A stretch of 64,000 bases of DNA from RYN-230 sp963704995 (GTDB taxonomy: Bacteria; Actinomycetota; Actinomycetes; Streptosporangiales; Streptosporangiaceae). The DNA lies in NCBI GenBank assembly GCA_963704995.1, contig CAVPIM010000015.1, positions 200,962 to 264,961 on the forward strand, given 5' to 3'. Below, piece by piece: positions 37,676 through 46,481 of the stretch; position 1 is the stretch's first letter, and every line of letters begins with the position of its first letter. The notes under the pieces were generated by a model that saw only the letters and a program-made list of their open reading frames with translations, had not been told where the DNA came from and did no database searches. The position numbers and the translations under genes were made by a program.

Positions 37676-40063
37676 TCAGGCCGCGTTCGCCTGGAAGGTG
37701 GTGACGGTGGCGGTGCCGGACTGGGTGAGGAAGCGCATGCCGCAGTAGCCCGAGGTGAGGCTGCTGTCGGTGGCCGTGATCATCCAGCCGGACGGCTCCG
37801 GCCCCGACGCTGGCCAGGCGCTGGCGGTCAGCGTCGACCCGACGACGCGGAAATGAATGGTGTACGAGATCCCGGCGGCCGCGGCAAACGAGACCGTGCC
37901 GAGTGTTGTCGTGGTCCCAGCCACTCTCTTCTGCAAGAGCAGCTTCGTGCCAGTGAGGGACGCCTTGTACCAGTTATTGCCATTCGTCCAGCGCAGCACA
38001 TCCCCGAAATTGCTGTTAGAAAACGAACTGATCGAGCCGGTGGCATATACCTCCGCGTCCGTGGCGGCCGGCCCCAGCGCCGCGCTGTAACTGGTGCCGC
38101 CGGTATTCGAGACCAGCCCGGCATCGCCGCTGACCGAGAACACGCTCTTGCTGTTGGCGTCGCCACCCCAGGCGTGCCCATCCGAGGCCGCCCCCCACAG
38201 TGCCTGATTGGCACGATCGAACGTATCGGCCGCCAGCGTCGTCCCCGAGGTCGGCGACGGCGACGGCGACGAGGACGTCGGCGACGGCGACGGCGACGGC
38301 GATGGCGACGAACTGGATCCGCCGGGGATGCCGGCCTGGAAGGTGGTGACGGTGGCGGTGCCGGACTGGGTGAGGAAGCGCATGCCGCAGTAGCCCGAGG
38401 TGAGGCTGCTGTCGGTGGCCGTGATCATCCAGCCGGACGGCTCCGGCCCCGACGCTGGCCAGGCGCTGGCGGTCAGCGTCGACCCGACGACGCGGAAATG
38501 AATGGTGTACGAGATCCCGGCGGCCGCGGCAAACGAGACCGTGCCGAGTGTTGTCGTGGTCCCAGCCACTCTCTTCTGCAAGAGCAGCTTCGTGCCAGTG
38601 AGGGACGCCTTGTACCAGTTATTGCCATTCGTCCAGCGCAGCACATCCCCGAAATTGCTGTTAGAAAACGAACTGATCGAGCCGGTGGCATATACCTCCG
38701 CGTCCGTGGCGGCCGGCCCCAGCGCCGCGCTGTAACTGGTGCCGCCGGTATTCGAGACCAGCCCGGCATCGCCGCTGACCGAGAACACGCTCTTGCTGTT
38801 GGCGTCGCCACCCCAGGCGTGCCCATCCGAGGCCGCCCCCCACAGTGCCTGATTGGCACGATCGAACGTATCGGCCGCCAGCGTCGTCCCCGAGGTCGGC
38901 GACGGCGACGGCGACGAGGACGTCGGCGACGGCGACGGCGAACCTGACGGCACAGCCTCGGCTAGCTTGTTGGCGAACTCCTCATCGAACCAGACCCGGT
39001 TCAGGGTATCCACGTTGAGGCCGTCATGGGGATGGCCTGCTGAAGTGGGAGCGTTGTAGAAGGAGAACGCGCCACCGCCCATCGGAAATGATCCGAACGT
39101 GTTCTGGAGCGAATCGTCCAGCCAGATGTTTCCTTGTGAATCGGCGCTGATGCCCGACGTGTGGGAACCGCACGTGGAGCAGGAAGGAACATAAGGGTAC
39201 TCCGTCACCCCGTCATTGGTCCCTGGCTGAGCCGCTGCGAGGTTCAGGGTGGCAATAGCGCTGACCCAGCCCTCAGACCACCAGATGTTGCCGTTCGGCG
39301 CAATGGTTATCAAGTGCGGGGTCAAGCCGGTCCCCGAAGTCTGCGTGTTCCGTATCTTGTATTCGTTCAGGGTCCCGCCGCTAGTGTACTCACCGATCTG
39401 CGCGACAGCGTCCGTGTTTTCGGTGAACCAGACATTGCCGGAGGCATCCACGGTAATGCCGTAGGGATTGCTGTTCGTGGCAGGCGTGGCTATCTCGTTG
39501 AAAGTCTGAGAAACTGGATCAAATGAGCCGATCTTGTCGGTGTAGTGCTCGGTGAACCAGATCTTTCCCGTGGAGTCGATGGCAAGGTCCCAGGGACCCG
39601 CACCCGCCGTCGGGACGGCCCACTGCGTAACGGTCCCGCTGGCCGGGTCGTAGACGCCGATGCTGTTGGTGACCGGCATGGTGAACCAGATCTTGCCGGT
39701 CTTGTTGACCTGCACGAAAAGCGGCTGGCCGTAGCCAGCCGGAAGCGAGACAATGGATACCCAGCTGTTGTCGGCCGGATCGAACAAGGCCAGCTTGCCC
39801 GGCGGGGTGGAACTGGGGCAGCTCGGCGCCGGGTCACAGCCCGGCATGGCGACCCAGACCCGCCCGCTGCTGTCGAACGCCGTTCCCCAGGGGTCGGCAC
39901 CAGGAACGGAAAAGTCAGTGAGGCTGCTCAGGCCGGATGCCCGTGCTGATGTCAGGCCCGTGCCGAGGACAGATGCAGCCAGCAGAAGGACGGCGATCCC
40001 GGCCAATGCCAGTCCTGCGAGCGGCAGGGAGGCCTTCCCCGGGGCATGCGTCAATCCCCTCAC
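37676..40063 (-). CDS. Secreted NHL/Vgb-like beta-propeller with two identical C-terminal modules
   Basis: A protein of about 795 residues with an N-terminal hydrophobic segment (SLPLAGLALAGIAVLLLAAS). The first domain has repeated blades of the streptogramin-lyase/NHL type: GKIWFTMPVTNSIGVYDP, GKIWFTEHYTDKIGSFDP, GNVWFTENTDAVAQIGEYT, GNIWLDDSLQNTFGSFP. A Ser-Pro linker leads to two copies of an approximately 200-residue module (DTFDRANQALWGAASDGHAW through GYCGMRFLTQSGTATVTTF). These resemble concanavalin/LamG-like sugar-binding modules and are separated by another SPSPSP linker. The true start is unsure; GTG 40063 leads straight into the signal region, while the frame opens at 40225. It is likely a wall or secreted carbohydrate-associated protein; lyase activity is not asserted. 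Confidence 0.75.
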   Translation of the reverse strand: MRGLTHAPGKASLPLAGLALAGIAVLLLAASVLGTGLTSARASGLSSLTDFSVPGADPWGTAFDSSGRVWVAMPGCDPAPSCPSSTPPGKLALFDPADNSWVSIVSLPAGYGQPLFVQVNKTGKIWFTMPVTNSIGVYDPASGTVTQWAVPTAGAGPWDLAIDSTGKIWFTEHYTDKIGSFDPVSQTFNEIATPATNSNPYGITVDASGNVWFTENTDAVAQIGEYTSGGTLNEYKIRNTQTSGTGLTPHLITIAPNGNIWWSEGWVSAIATLNLAAAQPGTNDGVTEYPYVPSCSTCGSHTSGISADSQGNIWLDDSLQNTFGSFPMGGGAFSFYNAPTSAGHPHDGLNVDTLNRVWFDEEFANKLAEAVPSGSPSPSPTSSSPSPSPTSGTTLAADTFDRANQALWGAASDGHAWGGDANSKSVFSVSGDAGLVSNTGGTSYSAALGPAATDAEVYATGSISSFSNSNFGDVLRWTNGNNWYKASLTGTKLLLQKRVAGTTTTLGTVSFAAAAGISYTIHFRVVGSTLTASAWPASGPEPSGWMITATDSSLTSGYCGMRFLTQSGTATVTTFQAGIPGGSSSSPSPSPSPSPTSSSPSPSPTSGTTLAADTFDRANQALWGAASDGHAWGGDANSKSVFSVSGDAGLVSNTGGTSYSAALGPAATDAEVYATGSISSFSNSNFGDVLRWTNGNNWYKASLTGTKLLLQKRVAGTTTTLGTVSFAAAAGISYTIHFRVVGSTLTASAWPASGPEPSGWMITATDSSLTSGYCGMRFLTQSGTATVTTFQANAA
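37689..38296. repeat. 608-bp direct repeat, copy 1
   Basis: This is base-identical, as far as I can compare, to 38334-38941 (offset 645). It covers the second of the two C-terminal modules of the propeller protein and part of its Ser-Pro linker. Synonymous positions do not differ, so the duplication is very recent or maintained by conversion, or it is an assembly artefact. Confidence 0.9.
38334..38941. repeat. 608-bp direct repeat, copy 2
   Basis: This encodes the first of the two C-terminal modules and is the partner of the copy at 37689-38296. The identity ends inside the CGACGG-type 6-bp tandem repeats that encode the Ser-Pro linker. Those short repeats could have seeded the duplication. 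Confidence 0.9.
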
Positions 40064-40256
40064 CCCCTGGTCGTGGACCCATCCCGGCGTAGGCCCATCT
40101 GCGCGCGGGTAGCAAATCAGCCTCCTCTTCCACAGGGATTCCAAATCAGCCGCTGTGGCGGGCACCGACAGGGCCACCGCCTGCAGGACGCCTCGGCCCG
40201 CTGCCGCCACCGCGCCACCTGCCACCCGCCAGCCCGGGCGAGGGTACCGTTAAGGG

Positions 40257-40691
40257 GTGACGGAACGACGCTGGGCCGCGGCGCTGCTGCCGGCCCGCAG
40301 CCCCTCGGACCCGGAGAAGTACCCGGGTGAGCAGTTCGGCCTCCCCGAGCACGGCCCCCGGTCGGTGGCTAGCATGGGCCGCCGCCTGCTCGCGCTGCTG
40401 ATCGACTGGCTGGCCAGCACGGTGGTGGCCATCGTCCTCTTCCACTCGGCCGGCTGGACCCTGGTGGTCTTCTCCGTCGAGGTCTACCTGCTCACCGCGC
40501 TGACCGGGTTCACGGTGGGGAAGCGGCTGCTGGGCCTGCGGGTGGCCCGGCTGGACGGCAAGCCGGTGGGGCTCCTCTGGTCGCTCGTGCGCACGATCCT
40601 GCTGATCACCGTGATCCCTCCGCTGGTCAGCGACCGGGACCTGCGCGGGCTGCACGACCGGGCGGCGAACACGATCGTGATCCGCGCCTAG
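40257..40691 (+). CDS. RDD-family membrane protein
   Basis: A 144-residue protein. VASMGRRLLALLIDWLASTV carries the Arg-Asp pair of the first helix, FTVGKRLLGLRVARLDGKPV is the second signature, and DRDLRGLHDRAANTIVI is the Asp-rich end. RDD proteins have three helices and mostly unknown function; some act in ion exchange. GTG 40257 is used. Such a gene normally sits between glnA and DUF4191/lipA in related actinobacteria, which matches this order. Confidence 0.82.
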   Translation: MTERRWAAALLPARSPSDPEKYPGEQFGLPEHGPRSVASMGRRLLALLIDWLASTVVAIVLFHSAGWTLVVFSVEVYLLTALTGFTVGKRLLGLRVARLDGKPVGLLWSLVRTILLITVIPPLVSDRDLRGLHDRAANTIVIRA

Positions 40692-40719
40692 CTGTACCCG
40701 CTGGCCTGGCCCCTGCGGA

Positions 40720-40745
40720 CCGGGCCGCTCCGGGTCCCGGCCCGG
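40720..40745. terminator. Hairpin between convergent RDD and DUF4191 genes
   Basis: CCGGGCCG (40720-40727) pairs with CGGCCCGG (40738-40745). It lies in the 61-nt space between two convergent stop codons, so it may serve both strands. Confidence 0.5.
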
Positions 40746-40752
40746 CGCGCGG

Positions 40753-41460
40753 CTAGCGGATACGGGGCCGTGGCTGCCGGGGCATCCGGCCGGACTTCGG
40801 CATCGGCCCCTTGGGCGCCTGGAGAGACTGCGGCAGGGCCTTGAGCCGGTAGTTCAGCTCGGTCACGTCGCCGCCCTTCAGGTTACGGGGCAGCCGCATG
40901 ATCTTCCGCTGCAACTTGCGGATCGGCACCTGGCCGTCTTCGTTGCCGACCTGGAAGTCATAGATCGGCGTCTCGTGGGCGACCCGGGAGATCCGCTTCT
41001 TCTCGGCCGCGAGCAGGCTGGGCAGACGGGTCGGGGATCCCTCGCCGACCAGCACGACGCCCGGCTTGCCGACGGCCCGGTGGACCACGTCCATGTTCCG
41101 GTTGGCCGACACGGCCGGGGTGACGGTCCAGCCGCCGCGCATGCTCTGCAGGATCGCCGCGGCCGCACCGGGCTGCCCCTCGACCGCCGCGTACTGCGCC
41201 GACTGGGCGAACCGCCCGAACATCATCATCGCGGCGGCCAGGCCGCCGAGTACGCCGATCGGGATCAGCACGCCGCCCAGGCCGGTGAGCAGGCCGACGA
41301 TCACGAAGACGGCGATGACGCCGACCGCGGTCAGCGCGATCAGGGGGAGGGCCCTCGGATTCTGCTTGCGGACTATCCCCGCGACCATGCGGATCTGCTT
41401 GATGCGGCCCGGAGGGACCGCATCCGCGCCGTCCTTCCGGTTCGCCGTACTGTTCGCCAT
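40753..41460 (-). CDS. DUF4191 membrane protein
   Basis: A 235-residue protein. A basic N-terminal region (RIKQIRMVAGIVRKQNPRAL) precedes two helices (LPLIALTAVGVIAVFVIVGL, VLIPIGVLGGLAAAMMMFG). A cytoplasmic domain with QSMRGGWTVTPAVSANRNMD, GKPGVVLVGEGSP and a basic tail follows. This matches DUF4191 proteins, which regularly follow lipA. Its function is unknown. It lies 17 nt after lipA on the same strand, presumably the same transcript. Confidence 0.85.
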   Translation of the reverse strand: MANSTANRKDGADAVPPGRIKQIRMVAGIVRKQNPRALPLIALTAVGVIAVFVIVGLLTGLGGVLIPIGVLGGLAAAMMMFGRFAQSAQYAAVEGQPGAAAAILQSMRGGWTVTPAVSANRNMDVVHRAVGKPGVVLVGEGSPTRLPSLLAAEKKRISRVAHETPIYDFQVGNEDGQVPIRKLQRKIMRLPRNLKGGDVTELNYRLKALPQSLQAPKGPMPKSGRMPRQPRPRIR

Positions 41461-41477
41461 GGAGGGCAGGATACGAG

Positions 41478-42437
41478 TCAGCGGGCCTGAGGGGAAACTG
41501 CAGTCCCCGCCGGCCGGGCCCGGCGGGTCATCGCCTCGCGGTACAGGCGCCCCGCGCGGTAGGACGAGCGGACCAGCGGCCCGGACATGACCCCGGAGAA
41601 TCCCATTTCCCTCGCCTCGGCGCCGAGCGCCTCGAACTCCTCCGGCGGCACCCAGCGCTCCACCGGGTGATGCAGCGGCGACGGCCTCAGGTACTGGGTG
41701 ATCGTGAGCAATTCGCAGCCAGCCGCCCGCAGGTCGGCCATGGCCCCGGTGATCTCGTGCGCCTCCTCGCCCATGCCGAGGATGAGGTTGGACTTGGTCA
41801 CCAGGCCGGCCTCCCGGGCCAGCGTGATGACCTGCAGCGACCGCTCGTAGCGGAAGCCGGGCCTGATCCGCCTGAAGATCCGCGGCACGGTCTCGATGTT
41901 GTGCGCCAGCACCTCCGGCCGCGCCCCGAACACCTCGGCCAGCCGGTCGCCGGCCGCGTTGAAGTCGGGGATCAGCAGTTCCACCCCGCAGCCCGGCACG
42001 GCCGCGTGGATCTCACGGGCGGTCTGCGCGTATAGCCACGCGCCGCCGTCATCCAGGTCATCGCGGGCCACCCCGGTCACGGTCGCGTAGCGCAGGCCCA
42101 TCGAGGCCACTGACTCCGCGACCCGGCGCGGCTCGTCCGTGTCCAGCGGCTGCGGCCTGCCCGTGGCGATCTGGCAGAAGTCGCAGCGCCGGGTGCACTG
42201 ATCGCCGCCGATCAGGAACGTGGCCTCACGGTCTTCCCAGCATTCGAAGATGTTCGGGCAGCCGGCTTCCTCGCAGACCGTGTGCAGACCCTCCCGGCTG
42301 ACCAGGCTCTTCAGCGCTGTGTACTCCGGGCCGGTGCGCAGCCGGGTCTTGATCCACGGCGGCTTCTTCTCGATGGGGGTCTGGCTGTTACGTGCTTCGA
42401 CGCGCAGCAGCCTGCGTCCTTCGGGTGCGAGTACCAC
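41478..42437 (-). CDS. lipA: Lipoyl synthase
   Basis: A 319-residue radical-SAM enzyme that inserts two sulfurs into protein-bound octanoyl groups. CEEAGCPNIFECW holds the auxiliary-cluster cysteines, and QCTRRCDFCQIATG the CX3CX2C radical-SAM cluster. GLRYATVTGVARDDLDDGGA and HNIETVPRIFRRIRPGFRY are conserved. It serves the lipoyl domain of SucB at 48.4-50.1 kb. The usual partner lipB is only a fragment 3 kb away. Confidence 0.95.
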   Translation of the reverse strand: MVLAPEGRRLLRVEARNSQTPIEKKPPWIKTRLRTGPEYTALKSLVSREGLHTVCEEAGCPNIFECWEDREATFLIGGDQCTRRCDFCQIATGRPQPLDTDEPRRVAESVASMGLRYATVTGVARDDLDDGGAWLYAQTAREIHAAVPGCGVELLIPDFNAAGDRLAEVFGARPEVLAHNIETVPRIFRRIRPGFRYERSLQVITLAREAGLVTKSNLILGMGEEAHEITGAMADLRAAGCELLTITQYLRPSPLHHPVERWVPPEEFEALGAEAREMGFSGVMSGPLVRSSYRAGRLYREAMTRRARPAGTAVSPQAR

Positions 42438-42441
42438 CCTC

Positions 42442-43788
42442 TCAGGGTACGTCCCGGGCGGAGGCGCCCGCGCGCCGCAGCCGGGCGTACCGCGCCCAGC
42501 CCAGGGCGCCGGCCGCGATCCCGCCCGTGCCGGCGATCACGAGGACCACGCGCGGGTTGAGCTGGGCCAGCAGGCCGCCGGCCGCGGCCATGCCGACCGA
42601 CGCCGCACCGAACAGCACGCCGGAGTACAGGGCGAAGACCCGCCCCGAGATGGCCGCCGGGACCCGGTGGTTCAGGAAGCTGCGGGTGGCCACCACCTCG
42701 ACGCCGTTGGCCAGGCCGCCGATCCCGTAGGCCGCCGCGGCCTGCCAGAGCGTGACCGCGCCACCGGCCAGCGCCACGCCGGTGCCCGCGATGACCGTGC
42801 CGGCCAGCGTGGCCAGCGCCAGGTGGCGGTGGCGCAGCCGGCCACCGGCCAGCGTGCCGCCGAGCATGCCCGCGGTCCAGGCGGCGACGAGCACGGAGTA
42901 CCCCGAGGGGCCCGCCTTGAGCACGCCCTCGGCGAAGGAGACCTCGGCCACGCTGGCCAGGTTGCCGAAAGCCACCATGACCGCGACCACCAGCACCAGC
43001 AGGCCTGCCTCACGGTCGGAGCGCAGGAAGCGCAGCCCAGCACTGACCGGCCGGCCAACGGCCCCGGCCGGGGCATCCCGGCCGGCCTGCCTGCCGGCCA
43101 GGCCCGCGGGCCCGGGGGCCAGCGGGAGCGCGCGCAGCCCGATCGCGCCCAGGCCGTATACGGCGGCGACCGCGCCCAGGGCCAGGCCGGTGCCGCCGGC
43201 CGCGGTGAGCACCCCGGCCAGCAGCGGGCCCGCGGTGAAACCGCCCCAGGTGGCGGCCTGCAGGTAGCCGTTGGCCCGGGTGACCCCGGCCCGGCCGGCC
43301 AGCTGCGGGACGATGGTGCCCAGGCCGGGCTGGAGCAGCGCTGCGCACACGCCGAAGCCGAGGGAAAGCCCCAGGATCGCCCCGGTGCCGGTGAGCTGGG
43401 TCAGGACCAGGGCCACCACGGTCTGCGCGGCCGCCGCGGCGACCAGCACCGGCCGGGGCGACAGCCGGTCGAGGACCAGGCCCGCCGCAGGCGCGAGGGC
43501 CGTGATCGGCACGGTCACCGCCAGGAACACCGACGCGACCGCCCACGAGGCGTGCGAGGTCTGGTACACCCGGCTGGCCAGGGCCACCATGGCGAGCCCG
43601 TCCCCGGCCGAGATGAGGATCTGCAGGATGACCGCCAGGCGCAGCGCGTAGCGCGGGGCGGCCCGGTTCTGGCCGGGCAGGCCCGGCTCGGGCCTGCCCG
43701 GGGCCGGCACGGCGGGCGGGGACAGCGTGGCGGGCCCGGTCAGCTCAGCGGGGGACGAGGTCGCGTCAGCGACCTGCGGGAGGGACAC
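42442..43788 (-). CDS. MFS transporter
   Basis: A 448-residue, roughly twelve-helix transporter of the MFS_3/enterobactin-exporter-like type. A Pro-rich cytoplasmic N-terminus leads into LAVILQILISAGDGLAMVAL. LAPAAGLVLDRLSPRPVLVA is the loop 2-3 motif. GFTAGPLLAGVLTAAGG and AISGRVFALYSGVLFGAASV follow. The substrate is unknown; members of this group often export drugs or siderophores. It ends 5 nt before the lipA start on the same strand, which may make it the first gene of a lipA transcript here. With hisS it separates lipA from the lipB remnant. Confidence 0.8.
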   Translation of the reverse strand: MSLPQVADATSSPAELTGPATLSPPAVPAPGRPEPGLPGQNRAAPRYALRLAVILQILISAGDGLAMVALASRVYQTSHASWAVASVFLAVTVPITALAPAAGLVLDRLSPRPVLVAAAAAQTVVALVLTQLTGTGAILGLSLGFGVCAALLQPGLGTIVPQLAGRAGVTRANGYLQAATWGGFTAGPLLAGVLTAAGGTGLALGAVAAVYGLGAIGLRALPLAPGPAGLAGRQAGRDAPAGAVGRPVSAGLRFLRSDREAGLLVLVVAVMVAFGNLASVAEVSFAEGVLKAGPSGYSVLVAAWTAGMLGGTLAGGRLRHRHLALATLAGTVIAGTGVALAGGAVTLWQAAAAYGIGGLANGVEVVATRSFLNHRVPAAISGRVFALYSGVLFGAASVGMAAAGGLLAQLNPRVVLVIAGTGGIAAGALGWARYARLRRAGASARDVP

Positions 43789-43993
43789 GGGGAAACTCCT
43801 AGGACGAGGGCAATCTGGGGCTCGGGGAGGCTGAGAGCGCGGCCGCTGGTCCTAGTACACGCCCGCCAGTTTACCAGGGCAGGCCCCGTGGCCTGGATAT
43901 TTAACGCGGCGGGAACCCGGCCGGCGGCCTCCGCCCGGCTGGTTCGCGCATATCGATGTGACGCGGGGTGCCCTTGTCGGGGAGCATGGAGGC

Positions 43994-45325
43994 ATGCCAA
44001 CGCAGTTCGATCCCCCCTCGGGGACACGTGATTTCCTGGCCGCCGACGTCGAGGCGCGTGAGCGTGCCTTCGCGGTGATCCGCTCGGTGTTCTCGCGGTA
44101 CGGGTTCGAGCCGTTGCAGACGCCGGCCTTCGAGCGCCTCGACGTGCTGCTGGGCAAGTACGGGGAAGAGGGCGACAAGCTCATCTTCAAGATCCTGCGG
44201 CGCGGCGAGCACGAGGCGTCTGGTGAGGCGGACCTGGCCTTGCGCTACGACATGACGGTCCCGCTGGCCCGGGTCGCCGCGGCCTACGGGAGCCAGCTGC
44301 CCACCCCGTACAAGCGGTACGCGATGGGCTCGGTATGGCGGGCGGACCGGCCCGGCCGGGGCCGCTTCCGCGAGTTCGTCCAGTGCGACCTGGATACCCT
44401 CGGCACGAGCTCCGTGCTGGCCGACGCGGAAATCATCTGCGCGGTGCACGACACGCTGGCCGAGCTGGGCGTCCCGGACTTCCGGTTCCTGCTCAACTCC
44501 CGGCACGTGCTGGCCGGCCTGCTGGAGGCGTTCGGCGTCCCCGCCGGGCTGGGCGCGGGCGTCCTGATCACGCTGGACAAGCTCGACAAGCTGCCTGCCG
44601 CGGACGTGACCGACGAGCTGGCCGGGCGGGGCCTGGCCCGCGGCACCGCGGAGGACCTGGTCGCCGCCATGACCGCCGCGGACGCGGACGAGCGGATCCG
44701 GGCCGCGCTCAAGCCGAGCGAGGAGGGCGCGGCCGGCCTGGACGAGGTGGACGAGGTGCTGTCGCTCGTCCGGGCGCAGGTCCCGGCAGGCCGGATCGAG
44801 TTCACCCCGCGCATGGTCCGCGGGCTGAGCTACTACACCGGCCCGATCTGGGAGGTCGTGGCGGACGGGGTGGCCGGGTCCATCTCATCGGGCGGCCGCT
44901 ATGACCACCTGATCGAGCAGCTGGGCGGCCCCGGCGTGCCGGGCACCGGCGGGTCGCTGGGCATCGAGCGCATCCTCCTGCTGCTGCCCGACGGTGCCCG
45001 CTCCGGCCGTCCCGGGCGGCTGGATGTGGCCGTCACCATCCTGGGCCCGGAGTTCGCGGCCCGCGGCTTCGCGTTCGCCGGGGATGCCCGCCAGGCGGGG
45101 CTGCGGTCCAGCGTGTACATGGGCTCGTCGGGGAAGCTGGGCCGCCAGCTCAAGTGGGCCAGTGACCAGGGCGCGCGCTGGGCGCTGATCTACGGCCGCC
45201 AGGAGGAGGAAGCCGGCGTGGTCACCGTGCGGGACATGGACAGCGGCGAGCAGGTGGTGGTGCCGGCCGGGGAGCTGGCCGGCTACCTGGCCGGGCAGGC
45301 CCGGGCCGCCGAGGCAGCGGGCTAG
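43994..45325 (+). CDS. hisS: Histidyl-tRNA synthetase
   Basis: A 443-residue class II synthetase charging tRNA-His. PPSGTRDFLAADVEARERAF starts it; GEADLALRYDMTVPLARVAA, GSVWRADRPGRGRFREFVQC (motif 2) and MVRGLSYYTGPIWEV (histidyl motif) are diagnostic. GGSLGIERILLLL is motif 3, and a C-terminal anticodon-binding domain follows. ATG 43994 is chosen over GTG 43958 because the family starts with this sequence and GGAG sits 9 nt before. It may be a second or main copy; it lies in an unusual place, between lipA and the lipB remnant. Confidence 0.94.
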   Translation: MPTQFDPPSGTRDFLAADVEARERAFAVIRSVFSRYGFEPLQTPAFERLDVLLGKYGEEGDKLIFKILRRGEHEASGEADLALRYDMTVPLARVAAAYGSQLPTPYKRYAMGSVWRADRPGRGRFREFVQCDLDTLGTSSVLADAEIICAVHDTLAELGVPDFRFLLNSRHVLAGLLEAFGVPAGLGAGVLITLDKLDKLPAADVTDELAGRGLARGTAEDLVAAMTAADADERIRAALKPSEEGAAGLDEVDEVLSLVRAQVPAGRIEFTPRMVRGLSYYTGPIWEVVADGVAGSISSGGRYDHLIEQLGGPGVPGTGGSLGIERILLLLPDGARSGRPGRLDVAVTILGPEFAARGFAFAGDARQAGLRSSVYMGSSGKLGRQLKWASDQGARWALIYGRQEEEAGVVTVRDMDSGEQVVVPAGELAGYLAGQARAAEAAG

Positions 45326-45341
45326 CCGCCGGGCCGCCGCG

Positions 45342-45569
45342 CTAGCGGCCGGGGAGCGCCGCGGGCGCACCGGCGTCACCCGGCGGGCGGTCCAGCGGGC
45401 TGGTCCGCTTGCCGGCCGTGAACACCGGCTCATGCTGCAGCAGGCACGTGTCCGGGATCTCGTCGTTCACCCGCTGCTCGTGCAGCTGGCGCTGCAGCTC
45501 CAAGCCGCGCGGGTAGGGAAGGGGCTGATTGCCGAGGCCGAGATGCAGGTAGACCAGCTCGTCTCTCAC
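45342..45569 (-). pseudogene. lipB: Truncated octanoyltransferase (5' fragment)
   Basis: The fragment reads QPLPYPRGLELQRQLHEQRV followed by EIPDTCLLQHEPVFTAGKRT. This is the start of LipB, which moves octanoate from ACP to lipoyl domains. It stops after SPLDRPPGDAGAPAALPGR. The catalytic part, with the conserved RGGxxTxHGPGQ and the catalytic Cys and Lys, is absent. There is no room for it, since hisS ends 17 nt away. GTG 45569 is the likely original start. The protein would be inactive, so octanoyl transfer must come from a gene elsewhere. Confidence 0.8.
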
Positions 45570-45703
45570 GCTGCCCACGATAGCCGCGGGCCCGGCTGCC
45601 CCCGGCCAGGCTGGCTTCCAGCGATCTCCCAGCGAAAGCACAGGCGCCGGCGTGGGAAGCAATGCCCTGCGCGGGGTAGTTACCGCCTAGGGAGGTACTT
45701 CGC

Positions 45704-46399
45704 GTGATAAATGTGGACGAGCTTCGCCGGATGAGCCCGGACGAGCGTGCCGAACTCGCCTGTGCCCTGGCGGCCCTGGAGGGATCCGCTCGCGGGGACG
45801 CGGCTCCCGGCGGCCCGCGCACCGAATCCGACCTGCCCGGCAACCCCCGGAGCCGGGCCATCGCGCTCGTCGCCATCATCGGCTGCTGCCTGGTGCTGGC
45901 CGCCTGGATCGGCGTACTCGCCGTCACCCTGCCCCGCTACTACCGCTCCGGTGGCTGGCGGGGGGCCTGGATCGGCTTCGACCTCGGGCTGCTCATCACG
46001 TTCGCGGTCACCGCCTGGGCCGCCTGGCGGCACCGCCAGCTGGTCATCGCCTGCCTGGTGGTCCTGGCCACCCTGCTGTGCTGCGACGCGTGGTTCGACG
46101 TGACCCTGGACCTGCGTACCCGTGGTTTCCTGGTCAGCCTGCTGATGGCGCTGTGCGTCGAGCTGCCACTGGCCGGGCTGGCCCTCATCGGCGCCCGCCG
46201 CCTGATGAGGCTGAACGTCAGGGCCGCGAGCCGGTCAGGACGGGTGCCTCCGCTGTGGAAGATCCCGCTGTACGGCCTGGAAACCCGCGGCTTCCGCACC
46301 CTCATCCCGGCGGAGCCGTGCCCCCCGGAGCCGCCCGGCGAGCCCGGCGAGGTCATGGCGTCCGGGCCGGCCATGTCAGCCCGGGGTGCTCCCGAGTAA
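45704..46399 (+). CDS. Conserved actinobacterial membrane protein, unknown function
   Basis: A 231-residue protein. A soluble N-terminal region (MINVDELRRMSPDERAELAC) is followed by four hydrophobic helices: AIALVAIIGCCLVLAAWIGV, GLLITFAVTAWAAWR, LVIACLVVLATLLCCDAWFD, and LMALCVELPLAGLALIG. It ends in a Pro-rich tail. The segment CDAWFDVTLD looks conserved in similar actinobacterial proteins, but no function is known to me. GTG 45704 is preceded by GGAGG (45692-45696). Confidence 0.65.
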   Translation: MINVDELRRMSPDERAELACALAALEGSARGDAAPGGPRTESDLPGNPRSRAIALVAIIGCCLVLAAWIGVLAVTLPRYYRSGGWRGAWIGFDLGLLITFAVTAWAAWRHRQLVIACLVVLATLLCCDAWFDVTLDLRTRGFLVSLLMALCVELPLAGLALIGARRLMRLNVRAASRSGRVPPLWKIPLYGLETRGFRTLIPAEPCPPEPPGEPGEVMASGPAMSARGAPE

Positions 46400-46481
46400 T
46401 ACTCCCGGCCGGGCGCCCGGTTCCTCTGCTCTCCGCGAATATCCCTGGCCTTGCGTGCCGTCCTCGGCGCAGGATGCCGGC

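Noticed and set aside
38256..38312. Short CGACGG-type repeats resembling a CRISPR or minisatellite
   Set aside because: They are 6-bp codon repeats encoding a Ser-Pro linker, with no spacers.
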